This document shows positions 1 to 8,464 of a stretch of DNA of 64,000 nt, piece after piece (within the stretch, counting starts at the first letter, position 1; every line of letters begins with the position of its first letter). The stretch comes from Actinocrispum wychmicini (GTDB lineage Bacteria > Actinomycetota > Actinomycetes > Mycobacteriales > Pseudonocardiaceae). Position numbers and translations under genes: made by a program. The DNA is taken from NCBI RefSeq assembly GCF_004345645.1, contig NZ_SLWS01000009.1, positions 1-64,000 on the forward strand, read 5' to 3'. The notes beneath the pieces were generated by a model. The model did no database searches and had not been told where the DNA came from. It saw nothing but the letters and a program-made list of their open reading frames with translations.

Positions 1-176
1 CAATCCACCCAACCCTCAAACAAACCATGCACCACACCCAACCCCAACCCATCCCCCACCACACCACCACCAAAACCCAACACCACATCCCGCTCTACAG
101 TGGACAGTTCCGCTGCCCCAGCCGAGTCGCGCATGTCCAGGTCCCCCTTAGTGTTCGCGTCCGCCAAGTCGCTCAT
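1..176 (-). CDS. Partial minus-strand ORF with extreme G/T strand bias, unknown product
   Basis: An ATG at 176 is preceded by GGGAG (about 185-189), lies 21 bases after the NRPS stop, and opens a frame that runs off the window edge with no stop. About 58 codons are visible. The first 25 or so residues are ordinary and acidic. After that the coding strand becomes almost purely G and T (the plus strand from about 1 to 100 is almost purely A and C) and encodes a Gly/Val/Leu-rich run. I do not recognise a family. The position suggests co-transcription with the NRPS gene. It may be a low-complexity linker of a larger synthase or simply a biased hypothetical protein. Confidence 0.3.
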   Translation of the reverse strand, partial: MSDLADANTKGDLDMRDSAGAAELSTVERDVVLGFGGGVVGDGLGLGVVHGLFEGWVD

Positions 177-197
177 CTCGTTCGCTCCCATGAGGCA

Positions 198-3100
198 CTA
201 CCCGTGGCCCAACTCTCGACCGAGGTACCCACCGACCACCCTGAGATCGTCGTGACCGGGTACGGCTGCGAGCCGACTGGACGTACCGACATGCCGGGTC
301 CGCCCGGTAGTACGCACCCAGGCACACCGGCCCGGGTCCGGCGAACCACCACTGTGGACATGGATCAGATCGGTGGCCAGCAAGCTGTCCGAGGTCGCGT
401 CCTCCTGGGCCATCTCCGCCGCGACGAACACAGCGATCAACCGACGCATTGTCTCGTGGGTCGCGCATGCTGGGAGTTGCCCTTGCCGCTTATGGTTTCG
501 GAGCGTTGCGGCGACGGCGGCATCGTCGTCGAGAGAGCCCACTACCGGCAGTCCGCAGGCCGTGGCGTAGCGCCCGGCAGGGCTCAGGTCCGCGCTCTGT
601 TCCGCCTCGGGATGGACCGCGACCACGAGCCGGGGCGGGGTGCCGAGCCGTTCGAGCAAGACGGCCAAGGCAACCGCCACCCGTGCTCCCACTCCCCAAC
701 CACACAAGGTCACCGGCTGCTGGCCTAGGTCGTGTTTCAGATGTCCCGGTCGATGAGAGCCGGGATCGGGGCGGTTCCTGGCGTCGCCGGCGGGACGCCG
801 CGAATACTGGTTGTCTTTGGGCGTTCCGCCGGTGGCGTCAGGGACCGCATCCGGCCCGGCTATCGCGATCGGGACATCTGAAACACGGCCTAGCTCGGAC
901 ACACAGGCCGCGGCCATGTCAGCGATCGTCCTCAGCGGCTGCTCTTCCGGCGTACGACCCACCGCTTCCATCGCCAGGATCGTGGATTCGCCGCTGAACT
1001 CGTCGGCCAGCCGCTGGTACCTGGCGGCGCTTCCGGTCAGGTCCGGCAGAACCACGATCGGGCTCGCGCCGGGATGGCCTTTGCGCAGCCGCAACAGGTG
1101 GCCGGCGGCAGCGCACGCCATCCGTGGTTCGGCCGCGCACAGGTCCTCGATCGTCGGGCTCGTGAACACCTGAGCCATGCTCAACTCCACCCCAGGTAGC
1201 CGATTGACGTTCCGGACCAGCCGGGCGACGGCGAGCGAGGTACCTCCCAACGCGAAGAAGTCGTCGTGGACCCCTATCCGTTCACGTTCCAGCACGTCCT
1301 CCCAGCAGGCCCGCATGCGCAGTTCGGCCGCGTCCCTCGGTCCGACCGATGGCCCTCGCTCGCGCATCGCCCGCGGGTCCGGAAGTGCGCGACGGTCGAC
1401 CTTCCCGGTAGCGGTGAAAGGCAGCTCGGCCAGTCGTACGTAGCGGTTCGGAACCATCGCTGAAGGCAGACGTTCAGCCAATTGCCGGCGAAGCTCCGAC
1501 CCGTCCGCGCTTCCCACGACGTAACCGACCAGGTCGCCGTTACGCAGCGTCGCCGCCGCTGCCTGGACACCCGGGCAACGCCGCAAGGCCGCTTCACACG
1601 CCTCAAGATCCACCCGCATGCCGCGCACCTTCACCTGGTGGTCCGTGCGGCCCTGGTGCAGCAGCGCCCCAGAGGTCGACACGCGGACGAGGTCGCCAGT
1701 GCGGAACATCCGGGACCCTGGCGGACCAAACGGATTGGGGACGTACGACGAGGCCGTCAGCGCCGGGCTCGTGTAGCCACGGTTCAAGCCAGGGCCAGCG
1801 AGGTGCAGTTCGCCCGGCGCACCAGGTGGTACGGGCATGCCGTGGACGTCGAGCACGTACCCCTGTGCGGTGGCGATGGTTCGTCCGATGGGGATCACGC
1901 CGCGAGCTATGTCGGCGTCGCTGACCTCGTGGTACGTGGATGTCATGGTGCACTCGGTGGCCCCGCACTGGTTCACGATCCGTGCGTTGGGCGCCCACCC
2001 GCGCACCCGCAGTGCGAGGTCCGCGTCCAGCTTCTCGCCACTCACCAGGATCAGTCGCAGGCGCGGAGCGGTCCCTTCAGCCGTATCGACCACCTGCGCG
2101 AGCATCGACGGGACGATCGCCAGAATCGCCGTCACCCCAGTGTCCTGAACCGCGGCCGAGACCTCGAACGGGTCACGTGCGTTCTCGTCGGACAGCAGCC
2201 TGACCTGTGCCCCTGTTGCCAGCGGGCACAGCAGGTCGCGGATGGAGGCGTCGAAGGTCAGTGGCGCGATCTGCAGCACGACGTCCGCCGCGGACAGCCC
2301 GATCACGTCCCGGAGGTAGGCCCGGTAGTGCTGGATGCCGCGGTGGGTGGTGGCGATGACCTTGGGCCGGCCGGTGGAGCCGGATGTCCGGTAGTAGGCG
2401 AACAGGTTGTCGGGAGCAATGTCGACCGAAGGTGGGTCCCGATCGGTGTCGTCCGTCGGGCGGCTCACCGGTGGGTCCGCGGGGTCCAGCACGATGTCGA
2501 GCCTGGGCAGGCCCGCGAACGCGTCGCGAAGGTCCACCGGCAACGGTACGAAAACACCGCCGCACTTCAGGATGCCCAGGACCATGGCGACCGTGGCAGT
2601 CCGTCGTTTGCCGACGACACCCACGGGCACTTCCGGACCCACGCCACGATCCCCTAGCCAGCGGGCGACTTCGTCGGACCATTGGTGCAGCAATCGGTAG
2701 TCCAGCCGCTCGTCCCCCAGCGAAACCGCACAGGCATCGGGCTGACGGACGGCTGTGTCTCGCCACGCGGCCGTGATGGCCTGCGATGAGGGCACTGGAT
2801 TGGGCGCAGGCGGCTGTGGCGCGCGACCAAGCGACATCACCGGCATCCCCTGGTTTCCCACGCAGTCCGCCAGCAAACACTGGAATTCACGGACGAGCCG
2901 GTCGGCTGTCTCGTCCTCGTAGAGTTCCGTGTCGTACTCCACCGTCCAGGACCATCTGCCGCCCCGATCCGCGACCACGAAGGCGAGATCCGTCCGGAGC
3001 ACACCGGCCGGCAACTCCACCTGCTCCACCACGCAGCCTGGAAAGCCCATCTGGGCGGGCTCGTGGGCTTGGTAGGAGACCTGCACGAGCGTCGGCCGGG

Positions 3101-4133
3101 TCAGGTCCCGCGGCGGACTTACTCTCTCGATGAGTGCCCCGAGTGGCGGTCGTGTCTTCCACCCCGGCATCCGAACGGCACGGGCGCAGCGCACGACCAA
3201 CTGCTCGAAGGTCGGCGACCCGCTCAGGTCCAGGGCGATGGGCAGCGGTTCATGGACAGCACCAAGCGGCTGCGCGTGGTCCCGTCCAGCATCGCTTGGT
3301 GTTACGCCGACAACGACGCTGTCGGTCCGACAGTAGCGCCCGAGCAGAACCGCGACCACGGCAAGACCGACCATTTCGGTCCCTACCCTGAGCAAAGATG
3401 CCGACTCCCGCACCTGGTGCGTCAGTTTGTCATCAATATCGAAGCGTCGAACACCCTTCACGCCGGACCGGACCGCGGGCGCTGAGCGGTCGTACGGCAA
3501 TTCCGTGGGCTGGCGCAGAACTGGTTCGTTACCAACGTCCCAGAACTGGGTCGACCTCTCCCGGAGAACGTGTTCCCTGAAATCAGAAATGATTGGGGAA
3601 AGTGGTCGACCAGCGTACGAGTCCGACAGATCCCGCCAGAAGATGTCCCAGGAGAACCTGTCCATTATTGCCTCGTCGAACACGAGGGCGAAAATATGGA
3701 CGTCAGATCTCACCTTGATGAGAACAGCGCGCCACGGACCGCGGTCCGATTCATCGTCCAGTGGCGTCCCCGCCTGCGACCTGACAATCGAAAGAGCCGT
3801 TTCCAGAGCGGCATCCGAATCTTGGTCGGAAAGGTCGACGAAACCCGGCGTCGGTTTCCCGTCAAACACCTGCGCCGGAGTCTCAGCGGTTCCAGTGTAC
3901 CTCGAACGTAACGCCTGATGCCGTTCGGCGACACTCGACAACGCCCCACGCAGCGCCGGCCAGTGCAGCTCGCCCGTGACCCGGAGAACTCGGACGAAAA
4001 GCCCAGGGCCACGCTCGGGAAAGATCCTCCGGAGACAATGCGCACGTTCTTGCGCATGACTGAGCGGCGTCGGGGAGTCGTCCGTGCGCCCGTCGGCGGC
4101 CCGACCGAGGGCATTTTCCTGGACGTGAACCAC
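198..4133 (-). CDS. Non-ribosomal peptide synthetase module C-A-T-TE, with degenerate C and TE active sites
   Basis: About 1311 residues. GTG at 4133 is chosen because GGGGG lies just upstream and earlier starts would overlap the MbtH gene; the longer open frame reaches 4313. Order: condensation (about 20-460), adenylation (about 470-900), carrier (about 930-1000), thioesterase (about 1020-1311). The A domain is canonical: YRTSGSTGRPK near 585, FRTGDL, GRTDHQVKVRG and the A10 lysine in TATGKVDRRAL. The carrier has FFALGGTSLAVA, with the phosphopantetheine Ser near 965. In the C domain the HHxxxDG motif reads FDEAIMDR (about 157), so the catalytic second His is absent. In the TE the GxSxG elbow reads GWGVG (about 1146), so the nucleophile Ser is absent, although a C-terminal PGHDD His is present. 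A MITE adds 55 in-frame codons just before that elbow. My approximate specificity code reading, DARALSQMTK, matches no substrate I know. The A and T domains look usable; the C and TE domains look catalytically dead. Confidence 0.93.
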   Translation of the reverse strand: MVHVQENALGRAADGRTDDSPTPLSHAQERAHCLRRIFPERGPGLFVRVLRVTGELHWPALRGALSSVAERHQALRSRYTGTAETPAQVFDGKPTPGFVDLSDQDSDAALETALSIVRSQAGTPLDDESDRGPWRAVLIKVRSDVHIFALVFDEAIMDRFSWDIFWRDLSDSYAGRPLSPIISDFREHVLRERSTQFWDVGNEPVLRQPTELPYDRSAPAVRSGVKGVRRFDIDDKLTHQVRESASLLRVGTEMVGLAVVAVLLGRYCRTDSVVVGVTPSDAGRDHAQPLGAVHEPLPIALDLSGSPTFEQLVVRCARAVRMPGWKTRPPLGALIERVSPPRDLTRPTLVQVSYQAHEPAQMGFPGCVVEQVELPAGVLRTDLAFVVADRGGRWSWTVEYDTELYEDETADRLVREFQCLLADCVGNQGMPVMSLGRAPQPPAPNPVPSSQAITAAWRDTAVRQPDACAVSLGDERLDYRLLHQWSDEVARWLGDRGVGPEVPVGVVGKRRTATVAMVLGILKCGGVFVPLPVDLRDAFAGLPRLDIVLDPADPPVSRPTDDTDRDPPSVDIAPDNLFAYYRTSGSTGRPKVIATTHRGIQHYRAYLRDVIGLSAADVVLQIAPLTFDASIRDLLCPLATGAQVRLLSDENARDPFEVSAAVQDTGVTAILAIVPSMLAQVVDTAEGTAPRLRLILVSGEKLDADLALRVRGWAPNARIVNQCGATECTMTSTYHEVSDADIARGVIPIGRTIATAQGYVLDVHGMPVPPGAPGELHLAGPGLNRGYTSPALTASSYVPNPFGPPGSRMFRTGDLVRVSTSGALLHQGRTDHQVKVRGMRVDLEACEAALRRCPGVQAAAATLRNGDLVGYVVGSADGSELRRQLAERLPSAMVPNRYVRLAELPFTATGKVDRRALPDPRAMRERGPSVGPRDAAELRMRACWEDVLERERIGVHDDFFALGGTSLAVARLVRNVNRLPGVELSMAQVFTSPTIEDLCAAEPRMACAAAGHLLRLRKGHPGASPIVVLPDLTGSAARYQRLADEFSGESTILAMEAVGRTPEEQPLRTIADMAAACVSELGRVSDVPIAIAGPDAVPDATGGTPKDNQYSRRPAGDARNRPDPGSHRPGHLKHDLGQQPVTLCGWGVGARVAVALAVLLERLGTPPRLVVAVHPEAEQSADLSPAGRYATACGLPVVGSLDDDAAVAATLRNHKRQGQLPACATHETMRRLIAVFVAAEMAQEDATSDSLLATDLIHVHSGGSPDPGRCAWVRTTGRTRHVGTSSRLAAVPGHDDLRVVGGYLGRELGHG
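725..893. mobile_element. 161-bp fold-back MITE with CTAG target duplication, inside the NRPS thioesterase
   Basis: The element runs 729-889 and is flanked on both sides by CTAG (725-728 and 890-893). Its ends are near-perfect inverted repeats: 729-747 begins GTCGTGTTTCAGATGTCCC and the other end, read inward from 889, begins GCCGTGTTTCAGATGTCCC. Pairing continues imperfectly for about 70 bp per arm to a small loop near 806, so the whole element is a hairpin. There is no transposase. Ends of this kind with a CTAG target resemble IS5-family elements (family assignment from memory). Element plus duplication is 165 bp, exactly 55 codons, with no stop in the host frame. Removing it restores a contiguous TE reading of ...SELGQQPVTL..., which supports a real insertion. 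Confidence 0.8.
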
Positions 4134-4192
4134 ATTGCCCCCAATTTTCGCGACTCGCCACCATGCGGACACCCGACCCGACGGCGGCCGGT

Positions 4193-4411
4193 CTACCGAG
4201 CTTGCGGGCCCTGCATCTGTTCCCGCAGGGACCTGGGCCGCATATCTGTCCAGACCTGGTCGATATGGGCCAGGCAGTCCGCCCGCACGCCGCGGAAGCC
4301 CGTCGCGGACCATCCCTCCGGAATATCGGGCCCGACGAGCCAGATCGAGTACTGGTCCTCGTCGTTCTTCACGACGTCGTACATCACGTCCGATTCATTG
4401 TCGTCAGCCAC
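4193..4411 (-). CDS. MbtH-family protein
   Basis: MbtH-like proteins are small chaperone partners that bind NRPS adenylation domains and are often required for their folding or activity. The 72-residue product carries the family signature in order: NDEDQYSIW, the PEGW segment, the GFRG segment, CLAHID and VWTDMRPRSLRE. The three conserved Trp residues are present. GTG at 4411 is preferred because GGGAG precedes it at good spacing; the frame extends to a GTG at 4426. It lies 59 bases upstream of the C-A-T-TE NRPS on the same strand, so it probably serves that A domain and possibly the Ser and Thr A domains of the 22.9-30.6 kb megasynthase, since no other MbtH gene is in the window. Confidence 0.95.
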   Translation of the reverse strand: MADDNESDVMYDVVKNDEDQYSIWLVGPDIPEGWSATGFRGVRADCLAHIDQVWTDMRPRSLREQMQGPQAR

Positions 4412-4655
4412 GACTTCTCCCGCCACACGCCTCGGCTACTGAACACCCGCCTCAGAGTGGACCGGCTGGAATGCGGATGTCAACCCGCCGCCCGTTCGCC
4501 GTACAGCAACTTCAATTTCGCTTGAGGCGCGCTACGCTGACGGCCGAATGGAGCCGCTTCGCTGTGGCGCCAAGCGAACTATGTTACGCCTCCGGGGCGT
4601 TCACGAATTCCGGTTACTCCTCGAAGTCGGGCACATCGCGAGATTGGGAGGATCC

Positions 4656-5942
4656 ATGAGCCGCTCCGTCGCTCGTCGAGTTCTGCCGTGGCCACTGGAG
4701 ATCAACTCCGATCGGCTCCTTCGGCGCATCCGAGAACTCGGGCTCATCGGGCGTAACTCAGCGACGGGCGGCATTACCCGAACGGGGTTCAGCGCGACCG
4801 ACCGCGAGGGCCGTGACTACCTGATCAACGAGGCTCGCGTGGCTGGGCTCGTTTCGCGCGTCGACGCCGCGGGCAACATCCTCATCGGCATGGCCGACGG
4901 ACAAGGCCAGCGACCAACACTCGTGATGGGTTCCCACATCGACACCGTCGTGAACGGTGGGCGGCTGGACGGCGCTTACGGAGTGCTGGCCGCACTGGAG
5001 GTACTCCAGGTATGCGCCGAATCCGATTTCCACGGATCCTGTGAACTGATGGCTGTCGCATTCGCCAACGAAGAGGGTGCGCTGTTTCCTCAGCCGTTCT
5101 TCGGTTCCATGGTGGTTTCCGGCCGGCTCGCGGACCTGCCCGCCGAACCTCAGGACCACCACGGCCACTCGTTGCGCGAGCCGCTGAAGCAGGTCGGCGG
5201 TGATCTCGCCACCCTGGACGGCGCGGTCTGGCCGGCCGGCTCGGTGGCCGCCTACCTGGAACTGCACATCGAACAAGGCCCCGTCCTGGAGCACGGCGGA
5301 CACCAGATCGGGGTCGTGGACGCCATCACCGGCCGCTGCATACTGACCGTGGAGATCCATGGCACTGCTGCCCACGCCGGAACGACTCCGATGGACGCGC
5401 GTCACGATGCCGTCACCGCCGCCTGTCGGGTGGTCCTTGCCGTGGAGTCCCTCTCGCGCGATCGGCAGGTCTGCCGGGTCAGCACGGTAGGGCGAATAGA
5501 CGTCCACCCGAACTCGCCCAACACCATCGCCGGCGTCGTCCGGCTCACCGCGGACTTGCGGGACACCGATTCGAAGCGCCTGAGCGAAGCGGAAACCGCC
5601 ATCCGCGACACAATGGCATCGCTGGCCGAGCAGACCGGCACCGAGATCACCGTCGTGTCCCGGGTCCGCTCCGCACCGGTCTCCACCTCGGCCGAGCTGC
5701 GTACGTCCATCAGGCAGAGCGCAGCAGAGCTCGGCTTCGACCACATCACCTTGCCAAGCGGGGCCGGCCACGATGCCCAGATGGTCGCCGGTGTCGCACC
5801 GATCGCGATGATCTTCGTTCCCAGTCGGGCCGGCGTCAGTCATTGCCCGGAAGAGGAGACCGACGCCGACCACCTTATGGCTGGCGCTCAAGTTCTGCTG
5901 CGAACCGCGATACACATCGCCGAACTCCACGAAACCCGCTGA
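4656..5942 (+). CDS. M20-family amidohydrolase, allantoate / N-carbamoyl-L-amino-acid hydrolase type
   Basis: A metal-dependent amidase expected to hydrolyse an N-carbamoyl amino acid or ureido substrate in the cytoplasm. It has 428 residues, the usual family length. ATG at 4656 follows GGGAGGA (4646-4652); an upstream in-frame ATG at 4548 lacks such a site. Visible motifs are the metal-binding GSHIDTVVNGGRLDGAYGV segment, FANEEGALFPQPF with the catalytic Glu pair, ELHIEQGPVLE, the dimerisation segment GTAAHAGTTPMDARHDA, and a C-terminal SGAGHDAQM metal ligand. It diverges from MbtH across a 244-bp promoter region. In an NRPS setting it could process a carbamoylated building block, but a housekeeping role in hydantoin or allantoin breakdown is equally possible. 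Confidence 0.9.
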   Translation: MSRSVARRVLPWPLEINSDRLLRRIRELGLIGRNSATGGITRTGFSATDREGRDYLINEARVAGLVSRVDAAGNILIGMADGQGQRPTLVMGSHIDTVVNGGRLDGAYGVLAALEVLQVCAESDFHGSCELMAVAFANEEGALFPQPFFGSMVVSGRLADLPAEPQDHHGHSLREPLKQVGGDLATLDGAVWPAGSVAAYLELHIEQGPVLEHGGHQIGVVDAITGRCILTVEIHGTAAHAGTTPMDARHDAVTAACRVVLAVESLSRDRQVCRVSTVGRIDVHPNSPNTIAGVVRLTADLRDTDSKRLSEAETAIRDTMASLAEQTGTEITVVSRVRSAPVSTSAELRTSIRQSAAELGFDHITLPSGAGHDAQMVAGVAPIAMIFVPSRAGVSHCPEEETDADHLMAGAQVLLRTAIHIAELHETR

Positions 5943-6020
5943 CCCTTGTCCGGAATCCGGCACGATCTACCGGGCGGAAACGGGCCACGTGTTTGACTGT
6001 TACCTTTACACACTCGAACG

Positions 6021-7049
6021 TCACCTGACCCGCTTCTGGAACTCCGTGGATTGATTGACCTCTCGGCGTGATTGTTCGATATGTACGTTATGGTCGCATT
6101 GACGCTCTTCGAGTTCCTTGGCAAACTCGTGCAGCAGGTCCGCATTACGTCGCGCGAGGTCCACGACAAGATCGACACAATGACTGGGAACACTGCCGAC
6201 CACCTGGTTCCACTCCACCGGCCCGGGCGGATACGCACCCAACCATCGCAGCAGCAGCCGCCCCGCAGCGTTAAACCGCAACGACGGGTCCGTCCGCACC
6301 ACCCGCAAAGCCGCCTCCAACGTTTTCGCGGACGGTTTCGGCCGCTCGTGGCCTTGGTTCCTGGGACGCGCCAACGATGAGTCGTTCACTGCACCGCGGG
6401 GTCGATTCGGCACCGGATGCTGACCAGACGCCAGCCGATTACGCACGTCCATCGCCGTAGACGGCGCGATCCCGGCGGCTTCCGCGATCTCCCGAAGCGA
6501 CGCGTTCGGCCGTTCCCGCAACAGGCGGCTGGCCGTTAGCCTGCCTTCCAGACTGCTCACCGGCCGTTTCCGGCCGTCCAGCCCACGTCGCACACCAGGA
6601 TCCGACCCCAGTTCGCCAGAGCGACGACGGACAGCACCCACCGTCTTGGGCGCCAAACCCACGCATGACGCAATCGCCCGATCAGACCACTCAGGATACA
6701 GCGTGACGATACGCGCAGCCGCCGCATTACGATCGGCAAGCGACAACGGCAGCCCATGAACAATATTGGTCTGAACAGCCAGAACAAACGCTTCCCGCTC
6801 GTCACCGTCGTACAGCCGCACGGCGACCTCAGTCTCACCATGAAGCACAGCAGCCTGTAGCCGATGCATTCCATCAATGACCCGCCCCGTCGAACGATGA
6901 ACGATTATCGGCGGCAATTCATCCGGTGACTCCGCAAGCACACGAACGTGCGCATGATCCAACCCCGCAAGACGCGGCGAATCCGCCGGCAGCAGCGAAT
7001 CGATGGACATTCGCGCCAACGGCATCATGTCGAAATCAGGCGCGACCAT
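6021..7049 (-). CDS. StrR-like ParB-domain transcriptional regulator, pathway-specific
   Basis: Resembles the StrR/Bbr/NovG group of activators that control streptomycin, glycopeptide and aminocoumarin clusters. The product has 342 residues. ATG at 7049 is chosen because GGGGGA precedes it; the frame extends upstream to 7097. The N-terminal ParB-like domain shows SLLPADSPRL, IIVHRSTGRVIDGMHR, VQTNIVHGLPLSLADR and AAAARIV. Two helix-turn-helix-like segments follow (DRAIASCVGLAPKTVGAVRR; SLREIAEAAGIAPSTAMDVR). The C-terminal third is variable and basic. It ends 78 bp from the convergent M20 gene. I looked for the StrR palindrome GTTCGAC-N11-GTCGAAC nearby and did not find a convincing one. It is the best candidate for cluster-level activator of the NRPS genes. 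Confidence 0.92.
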   Translation of the reverse strand: MVAPDFDMMPLARMSIDSLLPADSPRLAGLDHAHVRVLAESPDELPPIIVHRSTGRVIDGMHRLQAAVLHGETEVAVRLYDGDEREAFVLAVQTNIVHGLPLSLADRNAAAARIVTLYPEWSDRAIASCVGLAPKTVGAVRRRSGELGSDPGVRRGLDGRKRPVSSLEGRLTASRLLRERPNASLREIAEAAGIAPSTAMDVRNRLASGQHPVPNRPRGAVNDSSLARPRNQGHERPKPSAKTLEAALRVVRTDPSLRFNAAGRLLLRWLGAYPPGPVEWNQVVGSVPSHCVDLVVDLARRNADLLHEFAKELEERQCDHNVHIEQSRREVNQSTEFQKRVR

Positions 7050-7255
7050 GATCCACGTCCCCCATCCTGCGCCGAACGCGACTTCACGAACCAGCACGAG
7101 CAGATACCAGCAGGCCCCTATCCCGCGACGCGGGACCGCACCAGGCCGAACCTCTTATGCTGGCCACCTATAGCGACAGCATGCCAAATGCATGCTACAG
7201 GCACAAACCTTTCGGCCTGGACTGAAGACTTGCCAACTATTCACGGCAACCTGTT

Positions 7256-7564
7256 CTATGGGTCGCAGTTTGATCGTGAACCGACCCCAGCCAGCGTTGG
7301 AGCGAGCGAACTTTGTTGACGTACGGCCAGCAACCGAAGGTGGTGGCCTCGTGACGGTATCGCCAGCCGAACCGTCCTCGGTCCGCTTCGCCGTGATCTC
7401 CACCCTGGCGCCCGACCGCCGCGCCACCACCAGCGCGGAGGCCGCACCGTCCTGGTTTCTCCGTCCGCCAGATCAGCCTGCGCGACCGGCGCCGCCACCA
7501 GTCCGGGTGGCACCGCCAGCACCACGCCCGCGCATCCGGGTCTGCGCAACCCCCAGGTCGTCAT
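7256..7564 (-). CDS. Hypothetical small basic protein, possibly a gene remnant
   Basis: About 102 residues. ATG at 7564 is preceded by AAAGGGGG at a good distance, and the frame opens almost directly after the carrier-protein remnant. The N-terminus (MTTWGLRRPGCAGVVLAVPP) could be a signal-like or truncated domain start. The rest is Arg/Trp/Gly-rich and reads like an out-of-frame translation. No family is recognised. Given the debris around it, a decayed fragment is more likely than a functional gene. Confidence 0.25.
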   Translation of the reverse strand: MTTWGLRRPGCAGVVLAVPPGLVAAPVAQADLADGETRTVRPPRWWWRGGRAPGWRSRRSGPRTVRLAIPSRGHHLRLLAVRQQSSLAPTLAGVGSRSNCDP

Positions 7565-7581
7565 CGAACCCCCTTTCCTAG

Positions 7582-7776
7582 TCAACGGCCCCCGATTCGC
7601 AGACCCGACCGCAGGGCCGTCGGTCCCCGACTCACCTGGATCGCCAGGACCGAACAGCCACCCAGGGCGGAGAAGTTCTCGTCGGCGCCGATGTCGGCGA
7701 CACCCAGCACATCGGCGAAGATCCCGCAGATCAGCGTTGCCGTGCGAGGCGTGTCCTCAGCCGGCGGCTGATTCAT
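7582..7776 (-). pseudogene. Truncated acyl/peptidyl carrier protein domain
   Basis: The 64-residue frame from ATG 7776 contains ICGIFADVLG, then a carrier core with LGGCSVLAIQV, in which the Ser is the expected phosphopantetheine site. After AIQV the sequence loses similarity to carrier helices III and IV and stops within 17 residues, so the domain is C-terminally truncated or frameshifted. It lies beside a ketosynthase remnant on the opposite strand, consistent with breakdown of a PKS or hybrid PKS-NRPS cluster. Confidence 0.6.
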
Positions 7777-7996
7777 GAGACCCCCGCAAAGCCGCCATTC
7801 ATCTCCTCCTGGTGTGCCCGGCAAGTGAAACATCTGGCGTTTGACCTGGGATGTCACCGGTTTGCGGGACGTGTCCGGCCAGCCGCCGCGCAGTCAGCAT
7901 GATCCTGCTCGCGCGGCGTGACGCCCCGTGCCCCTTTGCCTTGTCGTGCGGCCGAACGAGTCCTGCCAGCAAACCCACCCACGAGGAGTCCGTCGA

Positions 7997-8430
7997 ATGG
8001 GCGGTCCGGATCCCATCGCGATCATCGGCATCGCCCGTCGGTGTCCACGCCGGGCCCAACGTCAATCGGTACCGTTACGACTTCATCGAGAGACGCTGGG
8101 ACATAGTCGATTCTGTCGGTTATCTCACCGTGGACATCGCCAGCGCGCCCGGCTACCTCTCCACCTTCGTCTCATACAAACTCGGCCTGCGTGGGCCGAG
8201 CATGACCGTGCTCACCGCCTGCTCCACGTCCCTGGTCGCGGTGCATGTGGCGTGCACGGCGATCCGAGCCGGAGACTGCGACATGGCGATCGCCGGCGGC
8301 GTGGACGTGGAGTTCCCGTTCCACTTGGGATACACGTATCTCGACATGGTCGTCGGCCACCTGGTGGCGTACCCGACGTCTACAGTGGACGGAAGGCCGG
8401 TGCCTGAAGCCACTCGGAGCGGGACCTGAA
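7997..8430 (+). pseudogene. Degenerate ketosynthase (KS) domain of a modular PKS
   Basis: An ATG at 7997 with an ACGAGGAG site begins GGPDPIAIIGIARR, the normal KS N-terminus (EPIAIVGxxxR). Within about 20 codons the frame is lost. In another frame (about 8060-8430) the central KS reappears: YLSTFVSYKLGLRGPSMT, then TACSTSLVAVHVA with the active-site Cys, then GDCDMAIAGGVDVEFP. Roughly 130 N-terminal residues and everything after the Cys region, including both catalytic His, are missing. It is an internally deleted, frameshifted relic. The SYKLGLRGPSMT form resembles KS domains of PKS-NRPS hybrids. Confidence 0.72.
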
Positions 8431-8464
8431 GCAGATCCTCATCAGCCTCCACCTCATCACCTGA

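Noticed and set aside
6960..7260. StrR-type binding palindrome near the regulator gene
   Set aside because: No pair of GTTCGAC/GTCGAAC half-sites at the expected spacing was found in this region.
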